A DNA stretch of 64,000 nucleotides from Stenogyne calaminthoides. Taxonomy: Eukaryota > Streptophyta > Magnoliopsida > Lamiales > Lamiaceae. Each line of letters starts with the position of its first letter. Position 1 is the stretch's first letter. Shown in pieces: positions 36,950 through 49,107 of this stretch. The stretch is from positions 3,754,478 to 3,818,477 of the forward strand of contig JBBCBC010000030.1 of the NCBI GenBank assembly GCA_037126765.1. The letters run 5' to 3'. The notes under the pieces are model-generated. The model did not search any database, was not told the DNA's origin, and saw nothing but the letters and a program-made list of their open reading frames with translations. Both the position numbers and the translations under genes were made by a program.

Positions 36950-37470
36950 AAAACTCTTGGTATAGGTAAAGTATTCTAGAATAGTTTTATAAACTTTTTA
37001 CAATACCTAGAGAATTATCTACGTTTTAAGAGAATTTCTCCTAGTTGTTGGATTGAAAATATATTTTCACCATCGTCCATTAATCTAGAGAATTTCTCCT
37101 AATTGTTGGATTGAAAATATCTTCACCGTCCATTAAAAAAATAAGTTAGTATAACTAGAAAAAGTAGTGTTCGTAAAAAATACAAAAATTATAAATATAA
37201 TATTGTATTGTAAATTAATTTAATAAATTATTTGCATTTTAACACACAAGTTATATTGATATGTGAAAACTTAAAGTTTTCTTGCCAAAATCACACTTAC
37301 AAATAATAACAATAAATCCAATGAACCCGAATCACACTTACAAATAATAATAATAGATCTCATGAACCCAAAGTTTTCTTGCCAAAATCACACTTACAAA
37401 TAATAACAATAAATCCCATGAACCCGAATCACACTTACAAATAATAATAATAGATCTTTTACTTTTTAAT
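36950..37470. repeat. Short tandem duplications right of the copia array
   Basis: Two local tandem duplications. One of about 55 bp, around 37025-37130, repeats GAGAATTTCTCCTA and GTTGGATTGAAAATAT. One of about 100 bp, around 37285-37460, repeats AATCACACTTACAAATAATA. No gene is visible. Confidence 0.65.
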
Positions 37471-37479
37471 TGCTGATAC

Positions 37480-38083
37480 TATGAACCCAATAAATATAAA
37501 TAGTTGAACCATTAAACCCAAAGCGATCTCGAATCCAATTTTACTTTTTAATTGCGGAATGATACTATGATATCTTACCTCATCATAAATATAAATAGTT
37601 GGAACCACTAAACCACATGTAAACTAAATATGATTTAATTAACTAATACCTATAGATTCTCGAATCCAGTTTTACTTTTTAATTGCGGAATGATACATAA
37701 TATCTCACCTCATCATAAATATAAATAGTTGGAACCACCAAACCGTATGTAAACTAATTATGGTTTCTATAGATTCTCTTCAAGATATGTTTGCCGATAT
37801 TTCCAAGGCCAAATATCGTTTCATGCAAATCATTTTATTAGTTTGGCGATAAACATCAATCTTGTTCGTCGATAAAGTTTATTAAATTGATTAAAATAAA
37901 GTTTCATGCAAATCATTTTATTAATTTGGAGATTAATATCAATCTTGTTCGTTAGATAAAGTTTATTAAATTGATTAAAATAAGGTTGTTTATAAAATCC
38001 AACATCAACGGTTTCTCCTGTTCTCTCGATAATGCACCCTCTTATCCTACTGATAAGAGATTTTGACTTCTCTCATTAATTAA
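37480..38083 (-). pseudogene. Displaced partial copy of the AAP copy 2 upstream region
   Basis: Aligns with 16153-16560 in the same orientation, including the TTTTACTTTTTAATTG, CCTCATCATAAATATAAATA, ATAGATTCTCTTCAAGATAT and TTTATTAAATTGATTAAAAT segments. The piece around the TATA-like element is itself duplicated (about 37540-37640 and 37660-37760). No AAP exon follows on its left, where the gene body would be. Homology stops on the right at a Helitron-like end. It looks like the remnant of a third AAP unit whose coding part is gone. Confidence 0.7.
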
Positions 38084-38084
38084 A

Positions 38085-41000
38085 CTAGTATTTTGCCCGT
38101 GCATTGATTGTAAATAAAATATTAAAATTTCTTTTATATTTTTAAAAATCCATTAAGGTATTGTTTGGAAATAATTCTTCAAGCCTTATTTAAATTGACC
38201 CGTAATTCCTTTAAATTCATGCAAATAATCCATCAAAGAAATGGTTTGCAAAGTTTTAACAAACCCCTGAATTAAATAAAAAAGAAAGTATCATCTGTAA
38301 AAATTAAAATTTTAAGGTAGATGACACACGTAACAATTGGATCCTAATACATGTTTCCATTAATACCATTTCATCGGCAAGTATTCTTTTAATGTTATTA
38401 TCATACAATCAAATGACTCAATTTAAACCAGCTAGTTTGTGATCCTTCATGTTTCCTTGGCTGATTATGGATACCTGTTCGACATATAACAAAAGTTATT
38501 TTGGGAGAGAACCATCATTCACCCAATACTACTTTTACTTGCTGAAATTTGCTACCAAATGTACAAACCATAGAGTAGATTTGTTATATAATCCTGTCCA
38601 AAGTGCATCTAAAGTTTAAACTGACATCATGCTAAATTTAAACAATAGAAAGAAAGACATACATATCTAAAGAAATTTTAATTGAAGATGTGAACTAAGC
38701 AGTAAAGAAAAACAATTATAGCAAAGAACATGTGTATATATACACAACTCCAGAACATTCACTAATGTTTTTTGACTAAATATTGATTACATCAAATAAC
38801 AAAAGGGAGAACATCTAGCATCACCAGTTTTCATTTAATACCATGGTCCTTCTCTAGCAGGACTACGACACTATCTCCCTTTGATGTTGGTGTAAGATCA
38901 AGCAATTAGGAAAAATAACAAATTTGCATATTTAATGACTACAGTTGAATACTTTTGCATATACAAATTTACATCCATTTTATTAATTTACCTAATCATG
39001 TTCTATAAGTAGACATAATTTTATGAAAAAATTGGCAGAGAAAAAAAGCATTATAATTATACTCACTCGTTCGTAACTGGACTCTTCACCTCATAGCTCC
39101 TAAAACGTGAAGACTGGACTAATTCAGCATTTGAACATCTTTATTTCTGCAAACAGGTCCTTCCCCTACATCATTACAGAAAATCCATGATTTATTTCTG
39201 AAACGTATACATAATTCATGAACGCCTTGACGATGACATCAACGTTCATAACTTCCCCGTCCCCATTTAGTGTTCCAAAAGGCATACACCAACAACTCTT
39301 AATAAAAAAAATTGTAAATCTGAAAAAGTTTTAAATAATACAGTTCTTACCATTAATCAAAAACATTGAAAACTTAGGTAGTGGCGGTCGTCCACAACGA
39401 AGGTTGGCGGCGCTCGGAGAGTAACCAATCTAGCACGCCCAAAATCGATCTATTCACGACGGCTAGAGTTTTGAGTAAAAAATCAGAACATAGTAAAAAT
39501 ATAAGAAAACACATGAAGAAGATAAAATCAGTAAGAATATCCATGTAAGAAAACAGCAACCGAGAATCTGTTGATTCAGATGGTGGCAAAGGGATGATAA
39601 CAATGAGAATAAGAAGAGTCACACGCTAGGATTTGTTTTTCTTTTTAAGTTTGAAACAGAAGACGTGTGATTTTTTAAGGATTAAGAAAGCAACAAATGA
39701 CACATAGATTATTAAACGTGGCAGGCGAAGTAGAATGCCACTTGGCAGAAAAGAAACAAACCTATTGATAAAACGTCATAAAAGAAAATCAGTGATGGCA
39801 GGACACGAATCAACAACAGTGAGAGAAGAAGAGTATGCAAGGAGGCAAATAAATTGAGATAAGCCAGCTTAGCTAATTTCTAATGCATTATCATTCATTA
39901 ACCACAAAATCGCTATTTATCATCAGACACGTGTGAAGGATAAATAATGACTACAGATCCAAATCTAAGCCTACAACTATTTTTCTAGCATCACCGTGGA
40001 ACCATTTTACACTGGAAAATGCATAACATAAGACGGATTACCTCCATAGGATGATATTGTATATATGATTGAGATTCAATAATTATAGGGCTTACATTAT
40101 ACAAACAGAATAGTCACAACACGCTGTACTAAATCCACTAAAGTTCAAATACCAGAAAAAGCATAATAAAGCAAAGAATTCAAAACGAAGAAAGATTATT
40201 AGAGGTACAACTCTGTCTTTAAATATGAGATGTCTCTGAATAGAATCCATGGCAGAGTAAGAGGCTACATCACACATGGTTGACAGATGAGCTGCAGTGG
40301 TGGAATAAGAAGAAGGGAGACAGAGAACAAAGACTGTACTGGGTGTGGCGCCAACAGAAGTAAAGAGGAAAAAACAATTAAATCACCAAATAATAAAAGA
40401 TAAAAATAAAGTAGGATTGTCTTTCATAAAAGGTCAACTTCAGTTTATTTATCACTCTGTAAAGCTACGCTTATGAAAAATAATTTTATGGCATTTGAAG
40501 TCATAGCTAAGAGATAATTTAGATATGAAAAACATCACCAATTTTAGGTTAATTATATAAAACGGTCATGAAAAAAACTCCTACCCTGGTTGATACTTTG
40601 ACCGTGTCAGTTTGTTTCTGCATCAACATTGATTAGCATGATCTCGAATCGACACTTTCTCTTCATCCTCTTGCAACATTGTAGCATGATCTCGAATCAA
40701 CCTATTACTTTAAAATCACAAAGAAGATAATTAACAAACTTATTAAGAGATATCATTGGAGATTCACTCCAAATCTTATTATATAATAGTAGGATGTGTT
40801 TCACCAGCTTTAGCCATGTGTCGAAACTAATACATTCAGCTTTCGCCATGTGTCATTACTAATGTGCCTAGCTTCCGCCATGTGTCAATACTAATATACT
40901 CAGCTACTGCCATGTGTCAACAGCCTAATATTTATTTTTTGGAAAACCAAGCGCAGAAACGTATCTTCTAATAAAATCAAACTCTCTGCATCTCAACATT

Positions 41001-44000
41001 GTCTTTCTGTTTCCCTGACTCTAAATCTCCGAAGCAACGAAGAATGAATCGCGGAATCGACGCATTTATAGGTCTCCGACGTCAGTTTGGTATATGAAGA
41101 TTCTTTGCTGGATTTGGTTCAATTTTAATCGGTTAGGTAACGGTTCTCTTCGGAGTGATTTCCTTTGATTGTTTAAATTGTTGAGGATCTTCAAAAAAAA
41201 ATAAAAATTTCATTGAATCCCGTACACAAATGACTGTTTGGATTCCGTTGTATACGAAACACAATCTGATCCGTTGTTTGCAATACTATCAGGTACTTTT
41301 TTGTTCTTATTTTTATTTCTTATTTTAAGAAATTTTAGATGTATAGTCGCTGAAATTGGAACGATATGTTTTGTGCTTGTGAGTATAGTGCTAAGCTCAG
41401 TGAAGGAATTGTTCTCCGGAGTGGTAAATTGAATGTTGTTTGATTTTCGTTTTCCTTTCCCTTTTTTTTAGGAAAAAAATCATCCAATTTGACCTTTACT
41501 AAGCAATGATGGCAATCAAGAAGATTGTGAATACTTTAGACAATTATATAGATGTAAAGAGGATCAAACTTCATACTTAGATCATAAAAATGTTGGTATT
41601 TTGATGATTTAATGCTTTTAAATTATATGGGTTTCATGAATAATTATTTACTTATAGAGAATTTGAGTGAATCTTGATTTGAATCAAGACTTTTTGGGAT
41701 TTTATTCTGGTTATTCTGATTAATAATGGTTTTGAATCATACAATTTTTTTATAATTAATATGTGAAATTTTGTCAGGTGATTAGTGTAAGAGATGTAAT
41801 TCCTCCTTCTCAGAGAAGGAGAAGAGTAATCAGTGATCTATGTATTGAAACAGAGCTGATGGACATGGATTTTCACTAAATTAATTGGTCTAATTAAGGA
41901 TTATCATGAGGAACATTGTCAAGTAAGAATCATTGAACTCTACCATATTCAATCATAAATTATTATCATGAATCATAACTAAAATATGTGTGTATTCTGC
42001 AGTACTTCACGTATCAACTTCAACTTTTCTAATTTGTTTGCAAGTGAACAGAAATTATCCAGTGGAAGGTAAACGTGTCTATTTGAAAGTTTTATGTTTG
42101 AAATGATTTTCCTATGTTCTTCCTTATAATTTTCTCTACAATTCTTATCTTCTAGGAGTATTAAAATTTGTTAGGTTCTGACATGCTATTATATGAATTT
42201 AGTTGGTTAAGTATGTATGGATTAGTATTTGAACAGCAGCGACCCTTCATTAATTTCATATCCAACAAGGTTTCGAGAAGGTTGTGTTAATCAATATGGA
42301 AAGTCAACTACGGAAGCAGGGAATGCAGATTTTCGTATTATTATGAGTTTACTGCTAGAAAAGACTCAACTTGGAATTGATGGTAGACATCCCGTTCCTA
42401 CATGCCCTTATTTACTGTCTAATATTTTACTCTAATCATCCATTTTTGTTTCGATTACTTATTAATGATTTCAATTCACGCTTTCTTTCATGCAAAAGTC
42501 AGAGACTAACAATAGCAAGGTGAGAAACCAAAACAATATTGCTACAATCAAAAGTCCACCAAATATAAAAAAAATTATGACAACCAAATTAACGCCGTAA
42601 GCCCATTAGAATTAACGCCGATCGTTGAACACCAAACCGACTTTGTCGATAACCATCCTTGTTTGTGAACCTTCGCAAAATGAAGCTAGGATATGGAGAA
42701 ACACTCCTGCATTTTAACTATGGCAGGCCAATGCCATTGTAAAAATCCTCGACTATGTTGTGAAAGAAATCAAAACTTACTATGTTGTGAAATTTGAATA
42801 CGAATGACCAAAATCACAACCACGACCTATAATTAGTACAAAACTTAATAGGCAAATTGATGACTTTGTCTTCCTTTGTATTTAGTATTTGAATACGAAT
42901 GACCAAGAATCACAAAAATAATACCATTCCTAATATAAATAATGGACCTATAATTAGGATTAACCTCTTAGCTAACCCCCCTAACAAAAATGAATTAATG
43001 CATGCCTTAACAAAAAGCAGTATCTCTTGAAGAATATCAGTTACCTAGTATTAATTTGTTTTCCAACCCCTTTGTATGTGTCATTTGATTCCTATGTGTA
43101 ATAAGATTTGAAAAGACAAGAAGGTAAAAGATCTTCCCTCACAAAAAATGACTCAGCAACACATAAATGATGCCCTAGTTAGTTATTCTAGAGACTATAT
43201 ATAACAATCTCATTCCACTAATTAGCACACGCTGATGTCAAAATTAATTCAAATCAACTTTGGCTTTCTTTACTCCAAATAACATAATGCAATATGCATC
43301 CTTAGCAAGTCAAAATTTTCAATTTTAGGCTCATTTTACAATCATTTAGCGTTGTGGCAAAATCAGGAACTTGCATCTATACAATTACAAAAGGTTCTTT
43401 TAGAAATAAATTTTCTCTTTGCACCAACATGCTCAAGCATAATACTTGTACCCCTAGATTTCTCGATGACTTGATTCCACTTCCCCAAAACAATTTTCAG
43501 AAATGTAAGTTAATCACACTTCATGCTACTAAGTTTTATACTTATACTGAACAACCCTGAATCTCTCATTTTCAATACCTTCATTCTATTTTAAATAAAC
43601 TAATATTTTTTCCAGAATTCAAACTTGTAGGAATCTACCAATAAAAGGGAGTAGAAGAATAAAAAATTACTCACTTATAAACATGATTCCCATCGGTAAG
43701 GAGAACTGCCCGCCTTGTGTATGTGGGGTAAACGGGCTCAGACAGACTCGCCTACACTCCAGCAATGGTGTAGAAATCGAGCAATAATCTCTTACACCCA
43801 ATCTAGCCCCACTCTCAAAGAGACACGAAGATGAAGCCTTTTCTCACACCTTAAATTTTACTACTCTAAGACAATCTACAATTCTGTCTAAATCCAAGAA
43901 TAATAGGAAAAATAGAAACAGTAGGAACTTGGATTACCTCGTATATGACGGCGGTGGAGTCGCATTCACGGAGGCAGCGCTCCTACAGCAGCGTCGAACA

Positions 44001-44338
44001 GATCTGTTCTGCATCAAAAACTATTCAGCAACGATGACTGACGGAGGCGAAACTGTGGCCTTCTGTTTCCCCCGATGACGCATCTAAGCGACTTGATTTA
44101 CCGCGATGGTGACGTGATGCGATTCTGGAGTGAGTATGGAAGCCGAAAGGTGGAATTTGAAGGGTGATTTTCCTAATAAATGTTTGGTTTTTTTAAACTA
44201 ATGGTAAAATGACACCTAGACTATAACACATGTCAAGAGTTGACAAGTAAGATTATGCCACATGTCAAATAAGTAAAGTGACACTTGTCGAAATATTGTG
44301 AAGTTCATTATCCTTTTATTATATAAGACTAGTTTAGT
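38085..44338. other. AT-rich, Helitron-like region without recognised genes
   Basis: The left end, on the minus strand, reads GCACGGGCAAAATACTAG followed by T, the form of a Helitron 3' terminus (CTAG at 38085-38088). Possible minus-strand Helitron 5' ends (TC preceded by A) lie at 40794 (TCCTACTATTATATAATAAG) and 44338 (TCTTATATAATAAAAGGATA), so this is one large element or several. A GC-rich segment at about 43920-44160 and splice-like stretches at 40980-42440 could be captured exon pieces. The frames are short (61-82 codons) and none resembles a known protein. Confidence 0.4.
40798..40920. repeat. Four tandem units of about 37 bp with GCCATGTGTC
   Basis: The GCCATGTGTC motif recurs at even spacing, with ACTAAT and CAGCT between copies. 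Similar GACACATG or TGACACATG motifs dominate the ends of the Helitron-like elements nearby. Confidence 0.7.
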
Positions 44339-44985
44339 GCACGCGTGTTACGCATTTTCTAATTAAAAATTGCTACATTTTCAATAAATAATATATTTAA
44401 TAATTAAAAATATAAATATGTGCATAAATGCACTACATATGAATTAATAATTTTTTAAGGTGTATATTAGTAAATTTTCTTAAACCCTTGAATAAGATTA
44501 TTGTGTCAAATATTATTTATCCATGTTAATATGAAGTTGAAACCTACAATCAAAACAAAATAAATCGACTAAGAAAAGACTAATAAATTAATTAACATGT
44601 AATAATTAAAAAAAAAAGTGAATGAATTATAATATAAAATATTTTTGCCACATAAATTATCTTAAGATATACATAAGAGCAATTATAAAATAAAATTATT
44701 TATTAAGAAATTAATAATTGAATATAATTCACACTAAGATAAAATACATTTAGAATGAATATTTTTATTTAAGTTAAACAAAAATTACCAAAAAAAAAAG
44801 ATAAATGAATAATATTATATAATTAAATAAAACATAAAATAATAAGTATAAATTACACATTTTATAAAAATAACACATAAAAATGACATGTGTACTCAAA
44901 TTTCTCATTGAATGACACATAGGTTAAATTAACACAGAGTTGACACATCATGAAAAAAAAAACTCTCTATTAGTATATAGAGGGA
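44339..44985 (-). mobile_element. Compact non-autonomous Helitron
   Basis: On the minus strand it begins TCCCTCTATATACTAATAGA and ends ACACGCGTGCACTAAACTAG, inserted between A and T. The 3' end has a short GC hairpin (GCGTAACACGC) before CTAG. There are no inverted termini and no target duplication, as expected for Helitrons. 647 bp, AT-rich, non-coding. Confidence 0.65.
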
Positions 44986-44989
44986 TATA

Positions 44990-45152
44990 TAGGAAATTGT
45001 TTAGGATATACAAAAATAGAAGTACACATAGGATTTATTTTTAGTGACATGTAGGATTTATTATGAATGACATGTACACTAAACTTCTCTTAGAATGACA
45101 AATATGTTAAATCAATGTAGAGTTGACACATCATCAAGAAAAACTCTCTATT
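44990..45152 (-). mobile_element. Second Helitron 5' segment, split by the CACTA element
   Basis: Matches the 5' part of the neighbouring Helitron (TTGACACATCATCAAGAAAA, AAACTCTCTATT). If the CACTA insertion and one ATT duplication are removed, it continues at 46609-46622 as AGTAATATAGGGGA, giving a minus-strand 5' end TCCCCTATATTACTAATAGA. The rest of this second copy is not resolved. Confidence 0.55.
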
Positions 45153-46605
45153 CACTAATACAGATTTGGGCTTGGAGAGTTGTTAAAAATGACATTGGAG
45201 AGCGGTTATAACAGCTCTCCAAGCAACAGTTGTCCAAGCAAAAATGGAGCTTAGACAGCGGTTAAAAATCGTTGTCAAAAGATATTCACTTGGAGAGCGA
45301 TTATGAACCGCTGTGCAAGATATGAACCGCTCTCCAAGATCTGATATAAGCGGTTAAAAAAAGATTGTCTAAAAGATCAATATTGATAATTAGACAAAGA
45401 GCTTTTTAATTTCACCAAGCCTCCCAATTAATTGAAAGCATTACTCGCTCCCCATGGAGGACCGAACACGGACCTTTGGCTGAAAGGATCAATTCCGCTC
45501 GGGCACTTGTTTTCTTGAGTTTACTTGATGAAATTAATTATATATGTTCTAAAAATTGTTTTTTCTTACAATTTTTTTTAAAATTCTTTATTTCAATTAT
45601 CTTATTTATTAATTCAATCACATTTTTATATAATACTTTTTTTATATAAATTTAAATTTAAATTAAATTAAAATAAATTAAAATTATATTTTTTACTTGT
45701 ACTTTTTTTAACTACCTTTCTTTTAATCTTGTAATATTTTTCTTCTAAACAATTAATATTTTTCTATCAAAATAAATAATATTTTTCTTTAAACAAGTAA
45801 TACTTTTTCATCTAAACAAAGTAATACTTTTCTTTAAACAAGTTATACATTTCTATCTAAACAAGTAATACTTTTCTATCTAAACAAATAATATTTTTCT
45901 ATTTAAACAAGCAATATTTTTCTATCTAAATAAGTAATATTTTTCTTTAAACAAGTAATATTTTTTCATCTAAACAAGTAATATTTTTCTTTAAACAAGT
46001 TATACCTTTCTATCTAAATAAGTAATACTTTTATATTTAAACAGTAATAGTATTTTTCTATCTAAATAAGTAATACTTAGACAAAATTGAATTAATTTAT
46101 AAAAATATTTAATATTATAGGTATTAATTTATAAGAATTAATAGTGATACAAGTTCGTAAGTGTAATAATATGAATTTAAAATTATGAACAAGTTTTACA
46201 TAAGAGTTTGTGTTAATCTCATTATATAAGACGAATATTAAAATGAAATAACAAGAGAATTTAAAGAATAAAATATTTGAATTGTACATAAAAAGAATTT
46301 ACAAAATAAAAAAAAACAAAAAATACAAACTTTACAAAAAAAAAAAAATTACTTGGAGAGCGGTTATGAACCGCTCTCCGAGCTTTACCTTGGACAGTGG
46401 TTCAAAACCGCTCTCCAAGTACCCTTGCACAGCGGTTATGAACCACTGTCTAAGCTTTGATCTTGAACAGCAGTTTTTAACCGCTGTCTTTTTTTTTTCT
46501 TTTAATAGAACCGCTCTCCAAGGGACCACTTGGAGAGCTATTCGAAAAAAAGGTTGTTCAAGTGGAGCTCTCCAAGCTTAAATATGTATTAAATGTGTAG
46601 TAGTG
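45153..46605. mobile_element. Non-autonomous CACTA (En/Spm-type) transposon
   Basis: The left end is CACTAATACAGATTTGGGCT; the right end, complemented, is CACTACTACACATTTAATAC. The 3-bp duplication ATT flanks both sides (45150-45152 and 46606-46608). Both subterminal regions are packed with direct and inverted copies of CTTGGAGAGCGGTTATGAAC, often forming hairpins (for example 46351-46380), as expected for transposase-binding subterminal repeats in CACTA elements. The 1453-bp element encodes no transposase. Confidence 0.92.
45728..46080. repeat. AT-rich tandem tract inside the CACTA element
   Basis: Some fifteen imperfect units of about 21-25 bp of the form TAAACAAGTAATATTTTTCT, varying between TTTCTATC, TTTCATC and TTTCTT. 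Simple expansion, non-coding. Confidence 0.75.
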
Positions 46606-46622
46606 ATTAGTAATATAGGGGA

Positions 46623-48030
46623 TAGGGGATTGTAAAAATTTTATTGTCATGTTTTACAACTATAAAATTATTACTTTTACAACTATAAAATTATTATTTT
46701 TGAATTTTTTAATGTACAACTGCTCTTCGTTCAATAGAGAAATGTCAATTTTGATCCAGTAATTTTAAAATCAATCTATATTACAAATCATTAAAAAGTA
46801 AAAAATAAATCAAAAAATATTTTTTTTTAAATGAAATGTAATTTGAAAAATACCTGAAAATTTGAAATGAATTTTAAAAAATGGCATGTTTCAGTGTAAT
46901 TAATTATACATTTCAATGGAATAAATTGTATATTTAAAAATGCACTTGAGTTGCACGGTGCACCTAGTGCATATAAATTTTTTTATTTAGAATATATTAA
47001 AATATTTTTTTATCATTGCGATACATGATGGAATCAAATTGTGAAGATATAATATATATATATGGAGAGTCGATATTTACAAATTCCATATTTTTAACTC
47101 TTTTTCTTTTTTGAAGGGACAGATAAATTAATTTGTGCGCTTAATATTAGAATCGATAGTATTATAATATTGATCAACACAATCCATGGCTTACTAATTA
47201 GCTAAATTATTCTTTAGAAAAATTATTTTGTATCTATATTAGGACAAATTGTAAAAAGATGATTTAATTTTATCACTTATTGCACTTTAAGGATTGAACT
47301 TTTGTTTTTTGCAGGACAGGTACTAATCTATGAAATTATTGTAAAAAAATGACTTTGGGCAATTTTAAAAATAAAATAGGGGGTATCTTTGTAATTTTGT
47401 ATTTGAAGCATTTACAATCCTAAAATATTTTGAATGTGTTACAATATTAAAATATTTTTTATCATTGCAATACATGTATCACATTATTATTTGATAATAT
47501 TTATTTTAAAGGCTTTTTTCTAATTTTTTTCAAAAAAAATACCGATTCATTGTTATTTGTTAATATTTTCTTTCAAAATTTGTTTCTCCATTTGGCAATA
47601 TTTTTTTACGGGAAAATTCAATGATTTCTAAATTTGGGCCGATTTATGTAATTATATATATATAGAGAGAGATTAAGCACTTATAAAATTATAGAATTCA
47701 CGTGTGGGACCAGTCTCATATATTATTATTGAATTATTCAGTTTATGTTTGTCTTTAAAATATATTGGGCTAAGGTTTCATAATTATTGCTTCCATATTA
47801 GAGAAACTTCAAATCCACAAATTTACTTTCGTAATAAACGCGTTGTCTTTAAGATAGTTTCTTTTTAATTCCATAAATCGAACTAGCTTGATCTTGATGA
47901 GAACACGGATCTTTTCTTCACCCCTATATCTAAGGAGTTTCCTTTTATGTTATGCAATATCAAACTAACAGATCGACTTTATTTTTTTCCTTTTTTCTTT
48001 TCGTATCCTTATAAATCAAGGAATAATTAA
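46623..48030. other. AT-rich intergenic region upstream of the RING gene
   Basis: No supported gene. A TTGCACGGTGCACCTAGTGC stretch near 46950 resembles the GTGCAC-rich dispersed repeat seen in introns. A few long T and A tracts and a TATATAGAGAGAGA stretch near 47660 are the only other features. Confidence 0.5.
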
Positions 48031-48038
48031 CCTTCCCT

Positions 48039-48046
48039 TATATAAA
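48039..48046 (+). promoter_or_regulatory. Probable TATA box of the RING gene
   Basis: TATATAAA about 190 bp upstream of the ATG at 48232. This would give a 5' UTR of roughly 150-160 nt. Motif and position only. Confidence 0.5.
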
Positions 48047-48231
48047 GATTTTATTCCCTAATCTTTATTGATCAAAGATTCACTCACCAACATTATATAT
48101 TAATCACAAGTATAGATATGCAATTTCTTCCTATACATCGCCAAAAATATTCCTAAACCTCACTAAAAATTTCTCTATTTCATCGCCCCAAAAAAAAAAA
48201 AAACCTTTTCTATTTCATCTTTCTTCATACG

Positions 48232-48984
48232 ATGATGGATGAAGATCATGATCACCATAGGTTCAAAATCGAATTAACACACGGAAAATTCACCCCTTCT
48301 TCCACTCCCGAATATCACATCACCTTTCACTTCAAATTCGAGTTAAAAATCTCCGAATTCATCGTAAACCAAGGCTCCGAAATCCTCACACGACACACCA
48401 ACAAAACCATAAACGAGTCAACTCGCGTAGTTCTCAAGTTCGATTCCATCAAGAAGACCGAGGAAGTAGCCAAACTCTTCTATAAAGACACCTCGGAATC
48501 CATCACCACAATTCTTGCATGTCTACCAATTAGGGTTTCTGACAACGAGCGTCGAGCCCTAATCGATTTTGCCATCAAAGAAGCCATTCAAGCCGTTGGA
48601 AACAGTATGCACGACGACTACGAGGCTGTGGATCTTTACATGCTTGTACGGATGGAAAGTCGAGAAGTTTATGACTCATTCGACGAAGCTAGCGAATATC
48701 ATTGCATGGTTCCTGCTGCGGATTTGTGCGTTCGACTTCTGTTGAAGAAGTGTGATGAGGGGAAGATAGGTTCTGATGATGAGAGTTGTTGTTGCATATG
48801 TCATGAAGAGTTTGGGAAACGAGCTGGCTCTGACGTGGCATTGCTGTCGATGCCATGTCAGCATGTTTTTCATGGAGATTGCATTAAGAAGTGGTTGAGG
48901 ACTAGCCATTACTGCCCTCTTTGCCGCTTTGAGATGCCAACGGAAGAAGATTTTTGGGTTGAATTTGTGCAAAATTATTGTTAG
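48232..48984 (+). CDS. RING-H2 zinc finger protein, likely E3 ubiquitin ligase (250 aa, intronless)
   Basis: Likely an E3 ubiquitin ligase that recruits an E2 enzyme through its C-terminal RING-H2 finger. The ligands are C187, C190, C209, H211, H214, C217, C228 and C231: C-x2-C-x18-C-x-H-x2-H-x2-C-x10-C-x2-C, with W221 in the usual position before the last cysteine pair. Residues 1-185 have no domain I recognise; they are polar and contain a histidine/aspartate-rich start (MMDEDHDHHR) and an IDFAIKEAIQAVGN helix-like stretch. There is no signal peptide or membrane span, so a soluble protein is likely. The frame starts with two adjacent ATGs; either could be used. A TATA box lies upstream, and the gene is convergent with the Rab gene. 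The substrate is unknown. Confidence 0.85.
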   Translation: MMDEDHDHHRFKIELTHGKFTPSSTPEYHITFHFKFELKISEFIVNQGSEILTRHTNKTINESTRVVLKFDSIKKTEEVAKLFYKDTSESITTILACLPIRVSDNERRALIDFAIKEAIQAVGNSMHDDYEAVDLYMLVRMESREVYDSFDEASEYHCMVPAADLCVRLLLKKCDEGKIGSDDESCCCICHEEFGKRAGSDVALLSMPCQHVFHGDCIKKWLRTSHYCPLCRFEMPTEEDFWVEFVQNYC

Positions 48985-49107
48985 ATGTTTATTTCGTTTA
49001 TTTGATAATTTTGTGAGAAGATTCATCTTTTTGGGTGATTGAATTTGTGTAGAATTATTTTTAGATGTTTATTTTGTTTATTTGATTATTTTGTGAGAAG
49101 ATTCATT
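48951..49107 (+). repeat. Tandem duplication spanning the stop codon and 3' UTR of the RING gene
   Basis: Unit 1 (48951-49027) covers the last eleven or so codons plus the start of the 3' UTR. Unit 2 (49028-49107) repeats it with a few changes, including GAATTTGTG, TTAGATGTTTATTT and TTTTGTGAGAAGATTCAT. The second copy is downstream of the stop and so is not translated. Confidence 0.85.
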
